NCBI RefSeq assembly: GCF_015207875.1
Contig: NZ_JADEVZ010000012.1
Span: 24,403-88,402, forward strand
Length of the DNA: 64,000 nt
Reading direction: 5' to 3'
Origin: Dolichospermum sp. LEGE 00240
GTDB lineage: Bacteria > Cyanobacteriota > Cyanobacteriia > Cyanobacteriales > Nostocaceae
In this document: in pieces, positions 1 through 9,424 of the stretch
Layout: every line of letters begins with the position of its first letter
Numbering within the stretch: the first letter of the stretch is position 1
Program-made: the position numbers and the translations under genes
The notes under the pieces: model-generated
What the model was told of the DNA's origin: nothing
The model's input: the letters and a program-made list of their open reading frames with translations, nothing else
The model's database searches: none

Positions 1-536
1 TTATCATGAGCGATCGCTGCTGTAAAACTTTGATCACCATGAGTCACAGTCGCCGCCCGCACTTGGGGATTTGTGGGTTCAACATAGTAAGAATGGACAA
101 AATAAACCCAAGGATCTATAGGCAAATGTTCCCACAAAAGGTTTTTTGGTTGGTTAAGTTGGAGTTGATTCCAACCCATGTGGGGAATCGTCATCCCCGG
201 TTGAGAACAAAAACGGCGGACTTTTCCTGGCACAATTCCTAGTCCTGGTAACGTTCCTTCGGTGCTGGATTCAAACAAAATTTGTAATCCTAAACAAATA
301 CCCAAGAACGGTTTACCAGAGGCGATCGCATCCTTAATCGGTTGTTCCAAACCACGCGATCGCAAATGTTGTACCGCTGGATCAAATGCTCCCACCCCTG
401 GCAAAACTATAGCATCTGCCTTTGCCAACTCTTGAGAACAATAAGTAACTAGAGGAGTTGCCCCAGCTTTTTCTAATCCTTTGCAAACAGAGTGCAAATT
501 TCCCATATCGTAATCAACAACTGCAATCACTGCCAT
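1..536 (-). CDS. hisH: Imidazole glycerol phosphate synthase glutaminase subunit HisH (3' end cut by window)
   Basis: Glutamine amidotransferase subunit that feeds ammonia to HisF in histidine biosynthesis (cytosolic HisHF complex). The reverse strand opens with MAVIAVVDYDMGNLHSV. It continues with the class I GATase oxyanion segment LPGVGAFDPA (about residues 45-54) and the nucleophile elbow GICLGLQ, whose Cys is about residue 81. About 178 codons are visible. The distal His/Glu of the catalytic triad lies beyond base 1, so the gene is partial only because of the window edge. hisA of the same pathway is 40 kb away, as expected for the scattered his genes of cyanobacteria. Confidence 0.95.
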   Translation of the reverse strand, partial: MAVIAVVDYDMGNLHSVCKGLEKAGATPLVTYCSQELAKADAIVLPGVGAFDPAVQHLRSRGLEQPIKDAIASGKPFLGICLGLQILFESSTEGTLPGLGIVPGKVRRFCSQPGMTIPHMGWNQLQLNQPKNLLWEHLPIDPWVYFVHSYYVEPTNPQVRAATVTHGDQSFTAAIAHD

Positions 537-602
537 TTAGCTGCTCCTTGTAAATTTATGAGGGAGGGCTTTTAATTATTCTAATTCTAATTATTATTTA
601 TA

Positions 603-1136
603 ATGCAAAAAAAAATACTATTAACTTCTTTTGACATTTGGTTAAGCCAACAAGAGTCGAATTCATCCGATGACTTGTTACTCGGACTAGCCAAAATGGC
701 TTCACTCCCCCATGATTTAATTTTTTTGCCCCATTTACCGGTAGATGTGCAACTGGCAAGTTCTCGCGTCATTACCAAAATTAATGAACTCCAACCGGAT
801 TACATTATCTGTTGTGGTATGGCTGCAAGTCGTTCCCAATTAAGCGTAGAAGTCCTTGCTCGTGGTACAAGCATCTCTATAAATTCCCCCGAAAATATTT
901 TCCAAACCAGCGTTGATCTCGAAAAATTATTAGTCGGAACAGCCGCAGTTGAGATTAGCTACGACTGTGGTAAGTTTGTCTGTGAGGGACTTTATTATTC
1001 AGTCTTGGGCTATTTACACCACTCCCAACCGTCAATTAAGTGTATTTTTGTTCATGTCCCAATTTTAAACCCGGAAAATTCCCCAGAGATGATCGCTGAT
1101 TTCGTTTTGATCATGAATAACTTGGCACTTCTGTAG
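603..1136 (+). CDS. Pyroglutamyl-peptidase I-like protein (peptidase C15 family)
   Basis: Resembles pyrrolidone-carboxylate peptidases, cytosolic cysteine peptidases that remove N-terminal pyroglutamate. The early segment KILLTSFDIW fits the C15 start. A Glu sits in SVEVLARG (about residue 83), a Cys in the conserved-type block DCGKFVCEGLYY (about 127), and a His in FVHVP (about 151). These match the family's Glu-Cys-His triad in order and spacing. At 177 aa it is shorter than classic enzymes (about 210 aa) and the motif surroundings are divergent, so the substrate is uncertain. It is followed 38 bases later by the DUF3370 gene in the same direction. Confidence 0.75.
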   Translation: MQKKILLTSFDIWLSQQESNSSDDLLLGLAKMASLPHDLIFLPHLPVDVQLASSRVITKINELQPDYIICCGMAASRSQLSVEVLARGTSISINSPENIFQTSVDLEKLLVGTAAVEISYDCGKFVCEGLYYSVLGYLHHSQPSIKCIFVHVPILNPENSPEMIADFVLIMNNLALL

Positions 1137-1174
1137 AGAGATTAACGTCTGTTTAAACAAATTTACTCAGTATT

Positions 1175-2533
1175 ATGTTGCCACTATTACTTGCTTTCAC
1201 CCTTGCTCAAGCTACTCCTGCCACACCACCACCCGAAGAAATATTACAAATACAATCAGTCCGGCCTTTGCCGGGAAAATTGGATTCATTACCAGTATTT
1301 AATAGCAATAGTCCAGAATTGGTATTAAAAGAAGGAATTTTACTTTCTACCTTTCCCGCAACGGGAAAAAAAGTCCCATCAGCCCATTTAGATTTTCCTT
1401 TGCGGGGACAATTTGATATTTTTGCCCATCATATTGCTAAAGCTGACCCACCAGAAGATTTACGTTCTTTGTACTTGGGCATCATCTTACATAACCCTGG
1501 TTCTCAACCAGTGACAGTCAATATATTGCAAGGTGCGAGTTATTTAAGTCAACCAGATGCCCCATTTAAAGAATTAGCATCCTTAATTCCCAATGACTTA
1601 GGCACAGTTTTTGCCGGTCCGGGGAGTCGGGTTATGTCTGATATTTTGAGAGGAAAAAGACAAGATATTTTCCCTCCCCAAATTGTTATTCCCCCAGGGG
1701 AAAGCCAAATGTTATTAAACTTACCCATTCCCGTGCAAGGATTAACACCCCCTTTAAATGGTCGGTCTACATATCTGCGACTGCGAAGCAATGGTAATAT
1801 TTATGCCGCTAGTTTAGCGATGTTTGCCCGCACAAATACTGATGGTAGTGAGCGATCGCCGAATTTAGCAGAATGGCAAAATTTATTAGATAATGGTGAA
1901 TTATCTACCCCTAGAGATAAGGTCCCCACAACCATCACTGGCAACAACAAACCGACAATTTACGGGCGTGTAGCCGGAGTATCTAAGGGTTCTCGATGGT
2001 TAGCAAATATAGTAGATGCACCGAAAAGCAAGTATTTAACTATTCCTCAACCTGGTGCAGCCTTTTCCTACGGTTTGAGTACCTTACATGGAGGAACATT
2101 AGGCACAAATCAAATTCAAACCGCACGGATGTTAGTGCGTTATTCTGACACCGCTTATTACGCTCATGGCAATTATGGTATTCAATATAGTCTCAAGTTA
2201 CCTTTATACAACAATACTCAAAATCCACAAACTGTGAGTGTTGCGATTCAAACTCCCCTCAAAGAAAATCAATTAAGTCAACCTGGACTGCGCTTTTTTA
2301 AGTTACCCACTCGTCAAATCTTTTTCCGAGGAACTGTACGCTTACGTTATCAAGATCAGGGAAAATGGCAAAATAAATTTGTACATTTAGTTCAAAAGCG
2401 CGGTGAATTAGGAGAACCATTAGTCTCATTAGATATAAAACCAGGAAATACATCTTTAGTCCAAGTTGACTTTCTGTATCCACCAGATGCTTCACCACCA
2501 CAGGTTTTAACAGTATCAACCCAAGCCAAGTAG
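1175..2533 (+). CDS. DUF3370 family secreted protein
   Basis: Matches the cyanobacterial DUF3370 family of about 450 aa, whose function is unknown. The first 12 residues (MLPLLLAFTLAQ) are hydrophobic and followed by a Pro/Thr-rich stretch, which suggests a signal peptide and a periplasmic or cell-surface location. The body is rich in beta-strand-type sequence with conserved pieces such as LPGKLDSLPVFNSNSPE and GPGSRVMSDILRGKRQ. No catalytic motif is apparent. It lies just downstream of the C15-like gene and ends just before a hairpin that could act as terminator. Confidence 0.8.
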   Translation: MLPLLLAFTLAQATPATPPPEEILQIQSVRPLPGKLDSLPVFNSNSPELVLKEGILLSTFPATGKKVPSAHLDFPLRGQFDIFAHHIAKADPPEDLRSLYLGIILHNPGSQPVTVNILQGASYLSQPDAPFKELASLIPNDLGTVFAGPGSRVMSDILRGKRQDIFPPQIVIPPGESQMLLNLPIPVQGLTPPLNGRSTYLRLRSNGNIYAASLAMFARTNTDGSERSPNLAEWQNLLDNGELSTPRDKVPTTITGNNKPTIYGRVAGVSKGSRWLANIVDAPKSKYLTIPQPGAAFSYGLSTLHGGTLGTNQIQTARMLVRYSDTAYYAHGNYGIQYSLKLPLYNNTQNPQTVSVAIQTPLKENQLSQPGLRFFKLPTRQIFFRGTVRLRYQDQGKWQNKFVHLVQKRGELGEPLVSLDIKPGNTSLVQVDFLYPPDASPPQVLTVSTQAK

Positions 2534-2550
2534 TTTAACATCACCAAGTC

Positions 2551-2582
2551 AGATCCCCGACTTCTTAAAGAAGTTGGGGATA
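2551..2582. repeat. Hairpin repeat, GATCCCCGACTTCTT family (possible terminator)
   Basis: An imperfect inverted repeat, ATCCCCGACTTCTT against AAGAAGTTGGGGAT, followed by TATTTTGAT. It lies 18 bases after the DUF3370 stop codon. Related hairpins occur at 33994-34058, 50087-50117 and 55086-55118, and a half copy at about 12351. The position behind stop codons suggests transcription termination, but its wide distribution marks it as an interspersed element. Confidence 0.7.
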
Positions 2583-2823
2583 TTTTGATATCTTTATTAT
2601 TCAGGACTTACGCATTGACAGGATAAACCAAATATACCTGAGTTCGGTGTTAGGAGTTATGATTTTTTCAACGAGATCATCAGGATTTGAGACTCATATT
2701 TGGGGCAGTTTTCCAAAAATTATCTTATGTCGAACTCAGGTGCTAATAATACAAGGACGGGCAAGATGCCCATCCCACATCCCACAAGATTGGATCATCT
2801 TTTTTGTGGAGTTCTCTTACTCA

Positions 2824-3756
2824 TTACCTGGCATTCAAGATTTCATCATCTACAGAAAAATCAACTTCTAATTGATCTTTTCCACTGATTAAATAATCAT
2901 TTTCTAAAGAATCTTTTAAACCAGAAATTAAATCATACTTAGGTTGCCAATTTAATTCTATTTGCGCTTTATTCACTGATGCAAAGAAATGTTGCACCCG
3001 CATAGGAAAAGCCTTGCGTTTACCGAAATCAAACTTTTTCGGATCATAATGAACGACTTTCACATCATTGGCAGATTTACCAGCAGCCACAGCACAAGCG
3101 CGGGCTAAACCGTCGAAAGTGACAAAGCGATCGCCCGAAATATTATAAATCTCTCCAATCGCCTTTTCATTACCAATTATCTGGGTCATCGCTTGAGCTA
3201 AATCCCAGACATGGCCAAGCTGAGTGATGTGCATACCATTTCCGGGAATACAAATCGGGCGATCGCGCACAATTCTCTCAAAAAACCAACTTTCCAAAGG
3301 ATTATAATTTTGCGGTCCGTAGATATAAGTAGGACGAATAGAAGTAAAAGGAATTCCTAACTGCTTGAGGTAAGCTTCCGTTTCCTGTTTGCCCTGGTGA
3401 CGACTCTTAGGATCAACAGCATCCCCTTCTAAATGGGGCATTTGGTCAGATTTGAGGTAAACACCCGCAGAACTCATGTACACAAAATGTTTGACCCGTC
3501 CTTGAAAAATTTCCGCCAGAGGTTGTGTATCCGTGAGTTCCCGACCATTATTGTCAAAAACGACATCAAAACTTGCTGATGCTAACTTTTCTTGAAGTTG
3601 AGTTGAGTTAGTGCGATCGCCGATAATTTGTCCTACCCCTGAAGGCGCAGCATGATTACCACGATTGAACAAAACCACCTCATGCCCAGCCTTCACCAGT
3701 AATTCAGTCAAATACACCCCAATAAACCGAGTTCCACCGATAACCAGAATCCGCAT
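2824..3756 (-). CDS. NAD-dependent epimerase/dehydratase, CSP41-like
   Basis: An extended short-chain dehydrogenase fold. The N-terminus MRILVIGGTRFIG is the atypical nucleotide-binding loop seen in the CSP41 (chloroplast stem-loop binding protein) branch. Further blocks are YMSSAGVY, IRPTYIYGPQNYNP and the late DFGKRKAFPMRVQHFFAS, all typical of cyanobacterial CSP41b-like proteins. In chloroplasts these bind RNA and ribosomes; in cyanobacteria the substrate is not settled, and sugar epimerase activity remains possible. 310 aa is normal. It is transcribed alone and faces the genes on both sides. Confidence 0.85.
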   Translation of the reverse strand: MRILVIGGTRFIGVYLTELLVKAGHEVVLFNRGNHAAPSGVGQIIGDRTNSTQLQEKLASASFDVVFDNNGRELTDTQPLAEIFQGRVKHFVYMSSAGVYLKSDQMPHLEGDAVDPKSRHQGKQETEAYLKQLGIPFTSIRPTYIYGPQNYNPLESWFFERIVRDRPICIPGNGMHITQLGHVWDLAQAMTQIIGNEKAIGEIYNISGDRFVTFDGLARACAVAAGKSANDVKVVHYDPKKFDFGKRKAFPMRVQHFFASVNKAQIELNWQPKYDLISGLKDSLENDYLISGKDQLEVDFSVDDEILNAR

Positions 3757-4049
3757 AACTTTCTAATTCCTCAATAAAAATCACCCTTATCTGTAGAGGT
3801 TATCAGGTTGTAGTATCACTAGAGGAACATCTTTTGCTAGGATTATATCTTCTATTCAATCTAGAGATTTTCCTACGTCTGGATCACAGTGAGGAATATT
3901 TAATATAGCGGTATGCAGTTGGATGAGAACATAAACTTGTCATAGAACTTAGGCAGCACAAGACTTTAAACTCTGTCACCTGTCACCTGTCACCTGCTAT
4001 ATCACCTCATGAAAATAGCCTAATTACCTTCCACCCATTCAACTTAACC
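3757..4049. other. Divergent intergenic region with a TGTCACC heptamer repeat
   Basis: Spacer between the divergently transcribed epimerase and GT4 genes, so it must hold both promoters. Three TGTCACC heptamers lie at about 3976-3996. The inverse motif AGGTGAC is repeated at 28044-28064. I see no convincing promoter hexamers. Confidence 0.5.
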
Positions 4050-5192
4050 GTGTCCCTAGAATATGCCTTAGTTCATGAGTGGTTAACCCCTCAAGCCACA
4101 GGAGGTTCAGAACTCGTAGTCCAGGAAATATTAAATCACATTGACGCTGATTTATACGCCCTGATAGATTTTGAATCCAGCAATCCAGAAAGTTACCTGT
4201 ACAAACGTCAAATTGGCACAACGTTTTTACAGAAATTTCCCCAAGCCCGTCAAGGAGTCCAAAAATATTTACCCCTATTACCCTTGGCTATTGAGCAATT
4301 GGATTTGCGAGAATATGAAGTCATCTTATCTTCATCTCATGCTGTAGCTAAAGGAGTCTTAACCACCCCGAATCAATTGCATATCTGTTATAGCCATAGC
4401 CCCATGCGCTACGCTTGGGATTTAACCTTTGATTATCTCAAGCAAAGCAAACTAGGGCAAGGAGCAGTCGGCTGGATCACCCGCCAAATCCTCCATAATT
4501 TGCGGCAATGGGACGTAATTAGTGCCAATCGAGTAGATTACTTCATTGCCAACTCCCAACACACAGCCAGACGGATTTGGCGTTGCTATCGTCGAGAAGC
4601 AACCGTCATCTATCCACCGGTTAACCTAGATGAGTGTCTCTTTTCCTCGGAAAAAGAGGATTTTTACCTGATAGTTTCTCGATTAGTCAGTTATAAACAA
4701 GTTTCCTTAATTGTTGAGGCCTTTAATCACCTAAAAAAACCCTTGATCATTATTGGCACAGGTCCGCAAATGAACAAACTACAGGAAATAGCCCAACCAC
4801 ATATTCAAATCTTAGGATGGCAACCCGATCATATCGTCAAAAATTATATGTCCCGTGCCAAAGCCTTTGTTTATGCAGCTTGCGAAGACTTTGGCATTGC
4901 CCTAGTTGAAGCCCAAGCCTGTGGAACTCCCGTAATTGCATACCGTGCAGGTGGTGCATTAGAAACAGTTAGAGATATTCAGACACATCCTGATACAGGA
5001 ACTGGTATATTATTTAAAATCCAAACAGTAGGAGCTTTAGTAGATGCCGTAGAAAAATTTGTAGATCAGCAACATTTATACAGTCATGAGTATATACAAA
5101 CACACGCTAATCAATTTTCTCGCCAGGTTTTTGCAGAACGTTATCTCAGTTTTGTGAATGAATGCCGTGAAAAAGGAGTTTACAGACGGTAA
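4050..5192 (+). CDS. Family 4 glycosyltransferase
   Basis: A GT-B retaining glycosyltransferase (GT4), probably adding a sugar to a lipid-linked exopolysaccharide or O-antigen precursor at the cytoplasmic membrane. The N-terminal half has the acceptor-side HEWLTPQATGGSE motif. The C-terminal half has YLIVSRLVSYKQ, GTGP, and the donor-binding block EDFGIALVEAQACGTPVIAY with the EX7E-type glutamates. The start is GTG at 4050, giving MSLEYALVHEW, a normal GT4 beginning; length is 380 aa. The next gene, 109 bases on, encodes the initiating sugar transferase, which supports a surface-glycan role. Confidence 0.9.
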   Translation: MSLEYALVHEWLTPQATGGSELVVQEILNHIDADLYALIDFESSNPESYLYKRQIGTTFLQKFPQARQGVQKYLPLLPLAIEQLDLREYEVILSSSHAVAKGVLTTPNQLHICYSHSPMRYAWDLTFDYLKQSKLGQGAVGWITRQILHNLRQWDVISANRVDYFIANSQHTARRIWRCYRREATVIYPPVNLDECLFSSEKEDFYLIVSRLVSYKQVSLIVEAFNHLKKPLIIIGTGPQMNKLQEIAQPHIQILGWQPDHIVKNYMSRAKAFVYAACEDFGIALVEAQACGTPVIAYRAGGALETVRDIQTHPDTGTGILFKIQTVGALVDAVEKFVDQQHLYSHEYIQTHANQFSRQVFAERYLSFVNECREKGVYRR

Positions 5193-5301
5193 ACATCAGC
5201 CTTTTGTATTTATTTTCTCAGAAGACAGGAAATTTTTCCTCAAAATTACTGCCTTTTAGCTTTAAGATCGGGACTATGTGTGGTGTGGATTATAAAGGAG
5301 T

Positions 5302-6063
5302 ATGATGACTGCCCAGAGTTCACTCCTCTCCGGCAAGCGGTACCCGCGGAAGGATAACAGTACATCTATGACTGTTTTATCAAAACGTGGTCAAAAAGTT
5401 AAACAGCCAAAGGTGAAATCCAGAAGTTTATCTTTTCAGGGTTTATACGGAGAGTTCTTTAAACGACTGTTTGATATAGTTTTTTCATTGTCGGTCTTGA
5501 TTTTGTTTTCTCCCATTTACATGATATTGGCTTTATTGATAGCCATAAGCTCCAAAGGTCCGATTTTTTATGTTCAAGAACGGGTAGGCAAAAACTACCG
5601 CAGCTTTAATTGTATTAAGTTTCGCACTATGGTCAACAATGCCGACGAAATTCTCGTCGAAATGATGGCCACATCACCTAGCTTGCGAGCAGAATTTGAA
5701 GACAACTTTAAGCTGAAAACAGACCCAAGAATCACTAAAATTGGCCATTTTTTGCGAATTACTAGCTTAGATGAATTTCCCCAATTTTGGAATGTTCTCA
5801 AAGGAGATATGAGTGTAGTTGGGCCAAGACCTTTAGTGGCAGAAGAATTAACCAAATATGGTGATTATATCAATCATGTTTTAACGATTCGTCCTGGAAT
5901 TACTGGTTTGTGGCAAGTATCTGGACGGAATGATATTCCCTATCCTCGCCGGGTGCAAATAGACCTACATTATGTCAATTTTAGGAATTTTTGGCTCGAT
6001 TTGTGGATTATCCTCAAAACAATTAATGTTGTTATCATGCCCAAAAATAAAGGAGCTTACTAA
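5302..6063 (+). CDS. Undecaprenyl-phosphate sugar phosphotransferase (WcaJ/WbaP type)
   Basis: Bacterial sugar transferase that starts glycan assembly by moving a sugar-1-phosphate from a nucleotide sugar to undecaprenyl phosphate. After a basic N-terminus (about 50 residues) there is one membrane segment (about 57-80). The catalytic domain follows, with KFRTM, the DPRIT..G.FLR block, SLDEFPQFWNVLKGDMSVVGPRP and RPGITGLWQVSGR. It is a short monotopic form without the multi-helix N-terminal domain. AAGGAG ends just before the tandem ATGs at 5302 and 5305. The second ATG has the better spacing. Confidence 0.92.
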   Translation: MMTAQSSLLSGKRYPRKDNSTSMTVLSKRGQKVKQPKVKSRSLSFQGLYGEFFKRLFDIVFSLSVLILFSPIYMILALLIAISSKGPIFYVQERVGKNYRSFNCIKFRTMVNNADEILVEMMATSPSLRAEFEDNFKLKTDPRITKIGHFLRITSLDEFPQFWNVLKGDMSVVGPRPLVAEELTKYGDYINHVLTIRPGITGLWQVSGRNDIPYPRRVQIDLHYVNFRNFWLDLWIILKTINVVIMPKNKGAY

Positions 6064-6458
6064 GTAAGTACACCAATTCCCTCTCATGGGGCAACATTAT
6101 GCCCCAAAAACCATTTTTGACAGCAGGCAATAGGGAAGAGGCAATAGGCAATAGGCAATAGGCAATAGGGAAGAGGGTTTGGGCGATTTTACTTTTCTTT
6201 ACACAGATTGGTTTTATTGTGTTCACCTACTTACACACTTTAGTTTTATTCTGTTCACCTACTTAAAATCAGGAATACTAATTGACATAACCCTATAATT
6301 ATTTGTTAAATTGTTTTTTAACCAAAATATTTGTTGAACCTGATTTAATAGCGACTAAATATTTGCAGCCTGACTATTGGGCAGTTATGTCACTTAGATG
6401 CTAATTTATATCAGACCGTTTGTAATCTTCAACTAAAAACAACAAGACATCACCAAGC
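6064..6458. repeat. Intergenic region with a degraded AGTAGGT-type MITE and heptamer repeats
   Basis: Heptamers GGCAATA and GGGAAGA fill about 6124-6175. The right-hand end of the MITE family described at 53127-53471 follows, with TTTCTTTACACAGATTGG and GTTCACCTACTTA ending at about 6232. A second, degenerate right end lies at 6241-6264. The left end is unclear. The AAGTAAGTAC overlapping the sugar-transferase stop codon may be its remnant. The rest, up to gmd at 6459, is AT-rich leader. Confidence 0.65.
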
Positions 6459-7538
6459 ATGACACAAAGAAAACGGGCTTTAATTACTGGTATTACTGGC
6501 CAAGATGGTTCTTATTTAACCGAACTTCTACTAGAACAAGGTTATGAAGTCCACGGAATTATTCGCCGTACTTCCACCTTTAACACAGACAGAATTGATC
6601 ACATGTATGAAGATCCTCATAACGAGGGCGCAAGGCTATTTCTTCACTATGGTGATTTGACAGACGGAACAACTCTGCGACGAATTTTAGAAGAAGTCCA
6701 ACCTACAGAAATTTATAATTTAGGCGCTCAATCCCACGTTAGGGTAAGTTTTGATTCACCTGAATATACAGTAGATGCTGTAGGTATGGGGACATTACGT
6801 TTATTAGAAGCTATCCGCGATTATCAACAGCGGACTGGGATTGAAGTCCGGTTCTATCAAGCTGGTTCTTCGGAAATGTATGGTTTGGTGCAAGCAGTTC
6901 CCCAAAGTGAAACCACACCTTTTTATCCCCGCAGTCCCTACGCTTGTGCTAAGGTATACGCCCACTGGCAAACTATAAATTACCGCGAATCTTACAATTT
7001 ATTTGCTTGTAACGGCATTCTTTTTAACCATGAATCTCCAAGACGGGGAGAAACATTTGTTACTCGCAAAATTACTAGAGCAGTAGCCCGCATTGTTGCT
7101 GGTAAACAAAAAAATATCTACATGGGTAATTTGGACTCCAAGAGAGATTGGGGCTATGCGAAAGACTACGTAAAAGCTATGTGGTTGATGTTGCAACAAG
7201 AGCAACCGGATGATTATGTGGTCGCTACAGGTGAAACCCATTCAGTGAAGGAGTTTCTGGAGTTAGCATTTAGTTATGTTAATCTCGATTGGCAGAAATA
7301 CGTTGAATTTGATCAACGCTATTTGCGTCCTGCTGAAGTGGATTTATTAATTGGTGATCCCACTAAGGCCCAGCAGAAATTAGGCTGGCAACCATCGGTA
7401 ACATTTAAAGAACTGGTGGCGCTAATGGTAGAAGCTGATTTACAAGCTGTGGGTTGTACTTCCTCCAATGGGAATGGTGGAAAACAAATTCAAGATATTG
7501 CTACTACCCGTCAAGAATTGGGATCTCTACACTTTTAA
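6459..7538 (+). CDS. gmd: GDP-mannose 4,6-dehydratase
   Basis: Converts GDP-mannose to GDP-4-keto-6-deoxymannose, the first step to GDP-fucose. The sequence has the Rossmann motif TGITGQDG (about residues 10-17), the signature [15 protein letters not shown] for the catalytic Ser/Thr region, [15 protein letters not shown] with the Tyr-Lys pair, and [16 protein letters not shown], which is diagnostic for Gmd. The length, 359 aa, is normal. fcl follows after 20 bases, so the two steps are probably co-transcribed and feed the neighbouring glycan genes. Confidence 0.97.
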   Translation: MTQRKRALITGITGQDGSYLTELLLEQGYEVHGIIRRTSTFNTDRIDHMYEDPHNEGARLFLHYGDLTDGTTLRRILEEVQPTEIYNLGAQSHVRVSFDSPEYTVDAVGMGTLRLLEAIRDYQQRTGIEVRFYQAGSSEMYGLVQAVPQSETTPFYPRSPYACAKVYAHWQTINYRESYNLFACNGILFNHESPRRGETFVTRKITRAVARIVAGKQKNIYMGNLDSKRDWGYAKDYVKAMWLMLQQEQPDDYVVATGETHSVKEFLELAFSYVNLDWQKYVEFDQRYLRPAEVDLLIGDPTKAQQKLGWQPSVTFKELVALMVEADLQAVGCTSSNGNGGKQIQDIATTRQELGSLHF

Positions 7539-7558
7539 TTCCGATCAAGGATAATAAT

Positions 7559-8503
7559 ATGACAGCCTTAGAATTAGAAAATAAACGGATTCTTGTCACC
7601 GGTGGGGCGGGTTTTCTCGGCCGTCAAGTTATAGATCAATTGTGTCAGCATGGCGCTAATCGTGAGAAGATTACAGTGACGCGATCGCACGACTGTGATC
7701 TGCGAGTATGGGAAAATTGCCAACGGGCAGTAGACCAACAGGATATTATCATTCACTTAGCCGCCCATGTTGGTGGAATTGGTTTAAATCGGGAAAAACC
7801 CGGCGAGTTATTTTACGATAACTTGATCATGGGGACTCAGTTAATTCATGCAGCTTATCAACAGGGGATAGAAAAGTTTGTCTGTGTAGGAACTATTTGC
7901 GCTTATCCTAAATTTACCCCTGTACCATTTAAAGAAGATGACATCTGGAATGGTTATCCAGAAGAAACTAACGCCCCCTATGGAATTGCGAAAAAAGCCC
8001 TGTTGGTACAATTGCAATCTTATCGTCAGCAGTATGGGTTTAATGGTATTTACCTGTTACCTGTAAACTTGTATGGACCCGAAGACAACTTCAATCCCAG
8101 CAGTTCTCATGTAATTCCCGCTTTAATTCGTAAAGTGCAAGAAGCCCAAGCAAGGGGAGAAAAGCAACTTCCTGTTTGGGGTGATGGTTCTCCTACCCGT
8201 GAATTTTTGTATTCTACAGATGCAGCACTGGGAATAGTCATGGGAACTCAGTTTTATAATGATGCTGAACCCGTCAATTTAGGAACTGGTTACGAGATAT
8301 CCATTAAAGACTTAATCACCCTAATTTGCGAATTGATGGAGTATGAGGGGGAAATTGTCTGGGAAACCGACAAACCCAATGGTCAACCCCGTCGTTGTTT
8401 AGATACGGAAAGGGCAAAACAGGCTTTTGGTTTTACTGCTGAGGTAGAATTTAGAACAGGTTTAAAGAATACTATTGATTGGTGGCGCGAAAACGCCGCA
8501 TAG
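7559..8503 (+). CDS. fcl: GDP-L-fucose synthase
   Basis: 3,5-epimerase/4-reductase that finishes GDP-L-fucose. Visible motifs are VTGGAGFLGRQV, HLAAHVGGIGLN, VCVGTICAYPKFTPVPF, NAPYGIAKKALL (Tyr-Lys pair) and NLYGPEDNF. The reading frame is open upstream to 7454, but that part overlaps gmd and is not family-like. The ATG at 7559 gives MTALELENKRILVTGG, which matches the family start. It is the second gene of the gmd-fcl operon; 314 aa is normal. Confidence 0.96.
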   Translation: MTALELENKRILVTGGAGFLGRQVIDQLCQHGANREKITVTRSHDCDLRVWENCQRAVDQQDIIIHLAAHVGGIGLNREKPGELFYDNLIMGTQLIHAAYQQGIEKFVCVGTICAYPKFTPVPFKEDDIWNGYPEETNAPYGIAKKALLVQLQSYRQQYGFNGIYLLPVNLYGPEDNFNPSSSHVIPALIRKVQEAQARGEKQLPVWGDGSPTREFLYSTDAALGIVMGTQFYNDAEPVNLGTGYEISIKDLITLICELMEYEGEIVWETDKPNGQPRRCLDTERAKQAFGFTAEVEFRTGLKNTIDWWRENAA

Positions 8504-8526
8504 AAATAGTCCTGGCGAATAATAGT

Positions 8527-8671
8527 CCCGGCGAATAAAATTCGCGGCTACACAAACAAAGTCCGCCTTCGCGGACTCAATAAAAACAGAAAATTTGAAC
8601 CCACGTATCCCTTACGGGATAGAAGGAATAGGTGGGTTTTGTCTATGTAGACGCGGTTTCTGACCGCCAAG
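8527..8671. repeat. Interspersed double-hairpin repeat, copy 1
   Basis: A sequence of about 145 bp. Its outer parts read GAATAAAATTCGCGGCTACA and GTAGACGCGGTTTCTGACCG. Inside are a GTCCGC/GCGGAC hairpin and a CCCAC/GTGGG hairpin. Related copies lie at 22527-22661, 30337-30459 and 55843-55975, always between genes. No coding sequence is seen. Confidence 0.75.
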
Positions 8672-8702
8672 TTAATTAAAATTCAAAATAATTGCATCAG
8701 CT

Positions 8703-9266
8703 TTGCAGAAAATAAATTCACAGCTAAATAAAAGAGAACTGCGGCGGACTCTACTCCAAAAACGCCAGGCTATGACATTATTAGAATGGAGAGATAAGAG
8801 CGATCGCCTCACTATCAACATCCAAAACTCAGTTATATTTAATCAAGCAAATACAATTCTGGCTTTTTTTAGCTTTCGCCAAGAACCTGATATTAGCTCG
8901 CTGTATAGCAACACTAACAAACGTTGGGGTTTTCCCCGTTGTGTTGATAAGTCTCTAGTTTGGCATTCTTGGCAACCTGATGACACAATTAATATCGGTA
9001 CTTATGGGATTACAGAACCTCACCACGAAGCACCGATAATAGAGATTGACGAAGTAGATTTAATTATTGTCCCCTGTGTGGGTTGTGATGTCCAAGGATA
9101 CCGCTTAGGTTATGGTGGGGGATATTATGACCGTTTGTTAAATTCTCCCGGTTGGGAGACGAAAGCGACTATAGGAGTAGTTTTTGATTTTGCTTATTTA
9201 TCTCAATTACCGGTTGATAGTTGGGATAAGCCTTTAGAAAGGGTAATTACAGAAAATGGAGATTGA
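8703..9266 (+). CDS. 5-formyltetrahydrofolate cyclo-ligase
   Basis: ATP-dependent conversion of 5-formyl-THF to 5,10-methenyl-THF, a folate salvage step in the cytosol. The N-terminal helix KRELRRTLLQKRQAM and the active-site region VDLIIVPCVGCDVQGYRLGYGGGYYDR (conserved DxxGxRLGxGxGYYDR type) are clear. Length is 187 aa, as expected. The start is TTG at 8703. The first ATG, 69 bases later, would delete the conserved basic helix, so TTG or another upstream start is preferred. Confidence 0.93.
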   Translation: MQKINSQLNKRELRRTLLQKRQAMTLLEWRDKSDRLTINIQNSVIFNQANTILAFFSFRQEPDISSLYSNTNKRWGFPRCVDKSLVWHSWQPDDTINIGTYGITEPHHEAPIIEIDEVDLIIVPCVGCDVQGYRLGYGGGYYDRLLNSPGWETKATIGVVFDFAYLSQLPVDSWDKPLERVITENGD

Positions 9267-9424
9267 AGATGAATGAACCACTCCAGGCACAGAGGTAACA
9301 GAGAAATGAGGGTTTGAGAGATATTTTGCATAAGTCCTGATTTTATTAAATCGGAAATTTTTGATAAGATCAAAATATCATCTTGTTGGCGATTTGAATT
9401 TACAATTATATTCAATTTATAAAT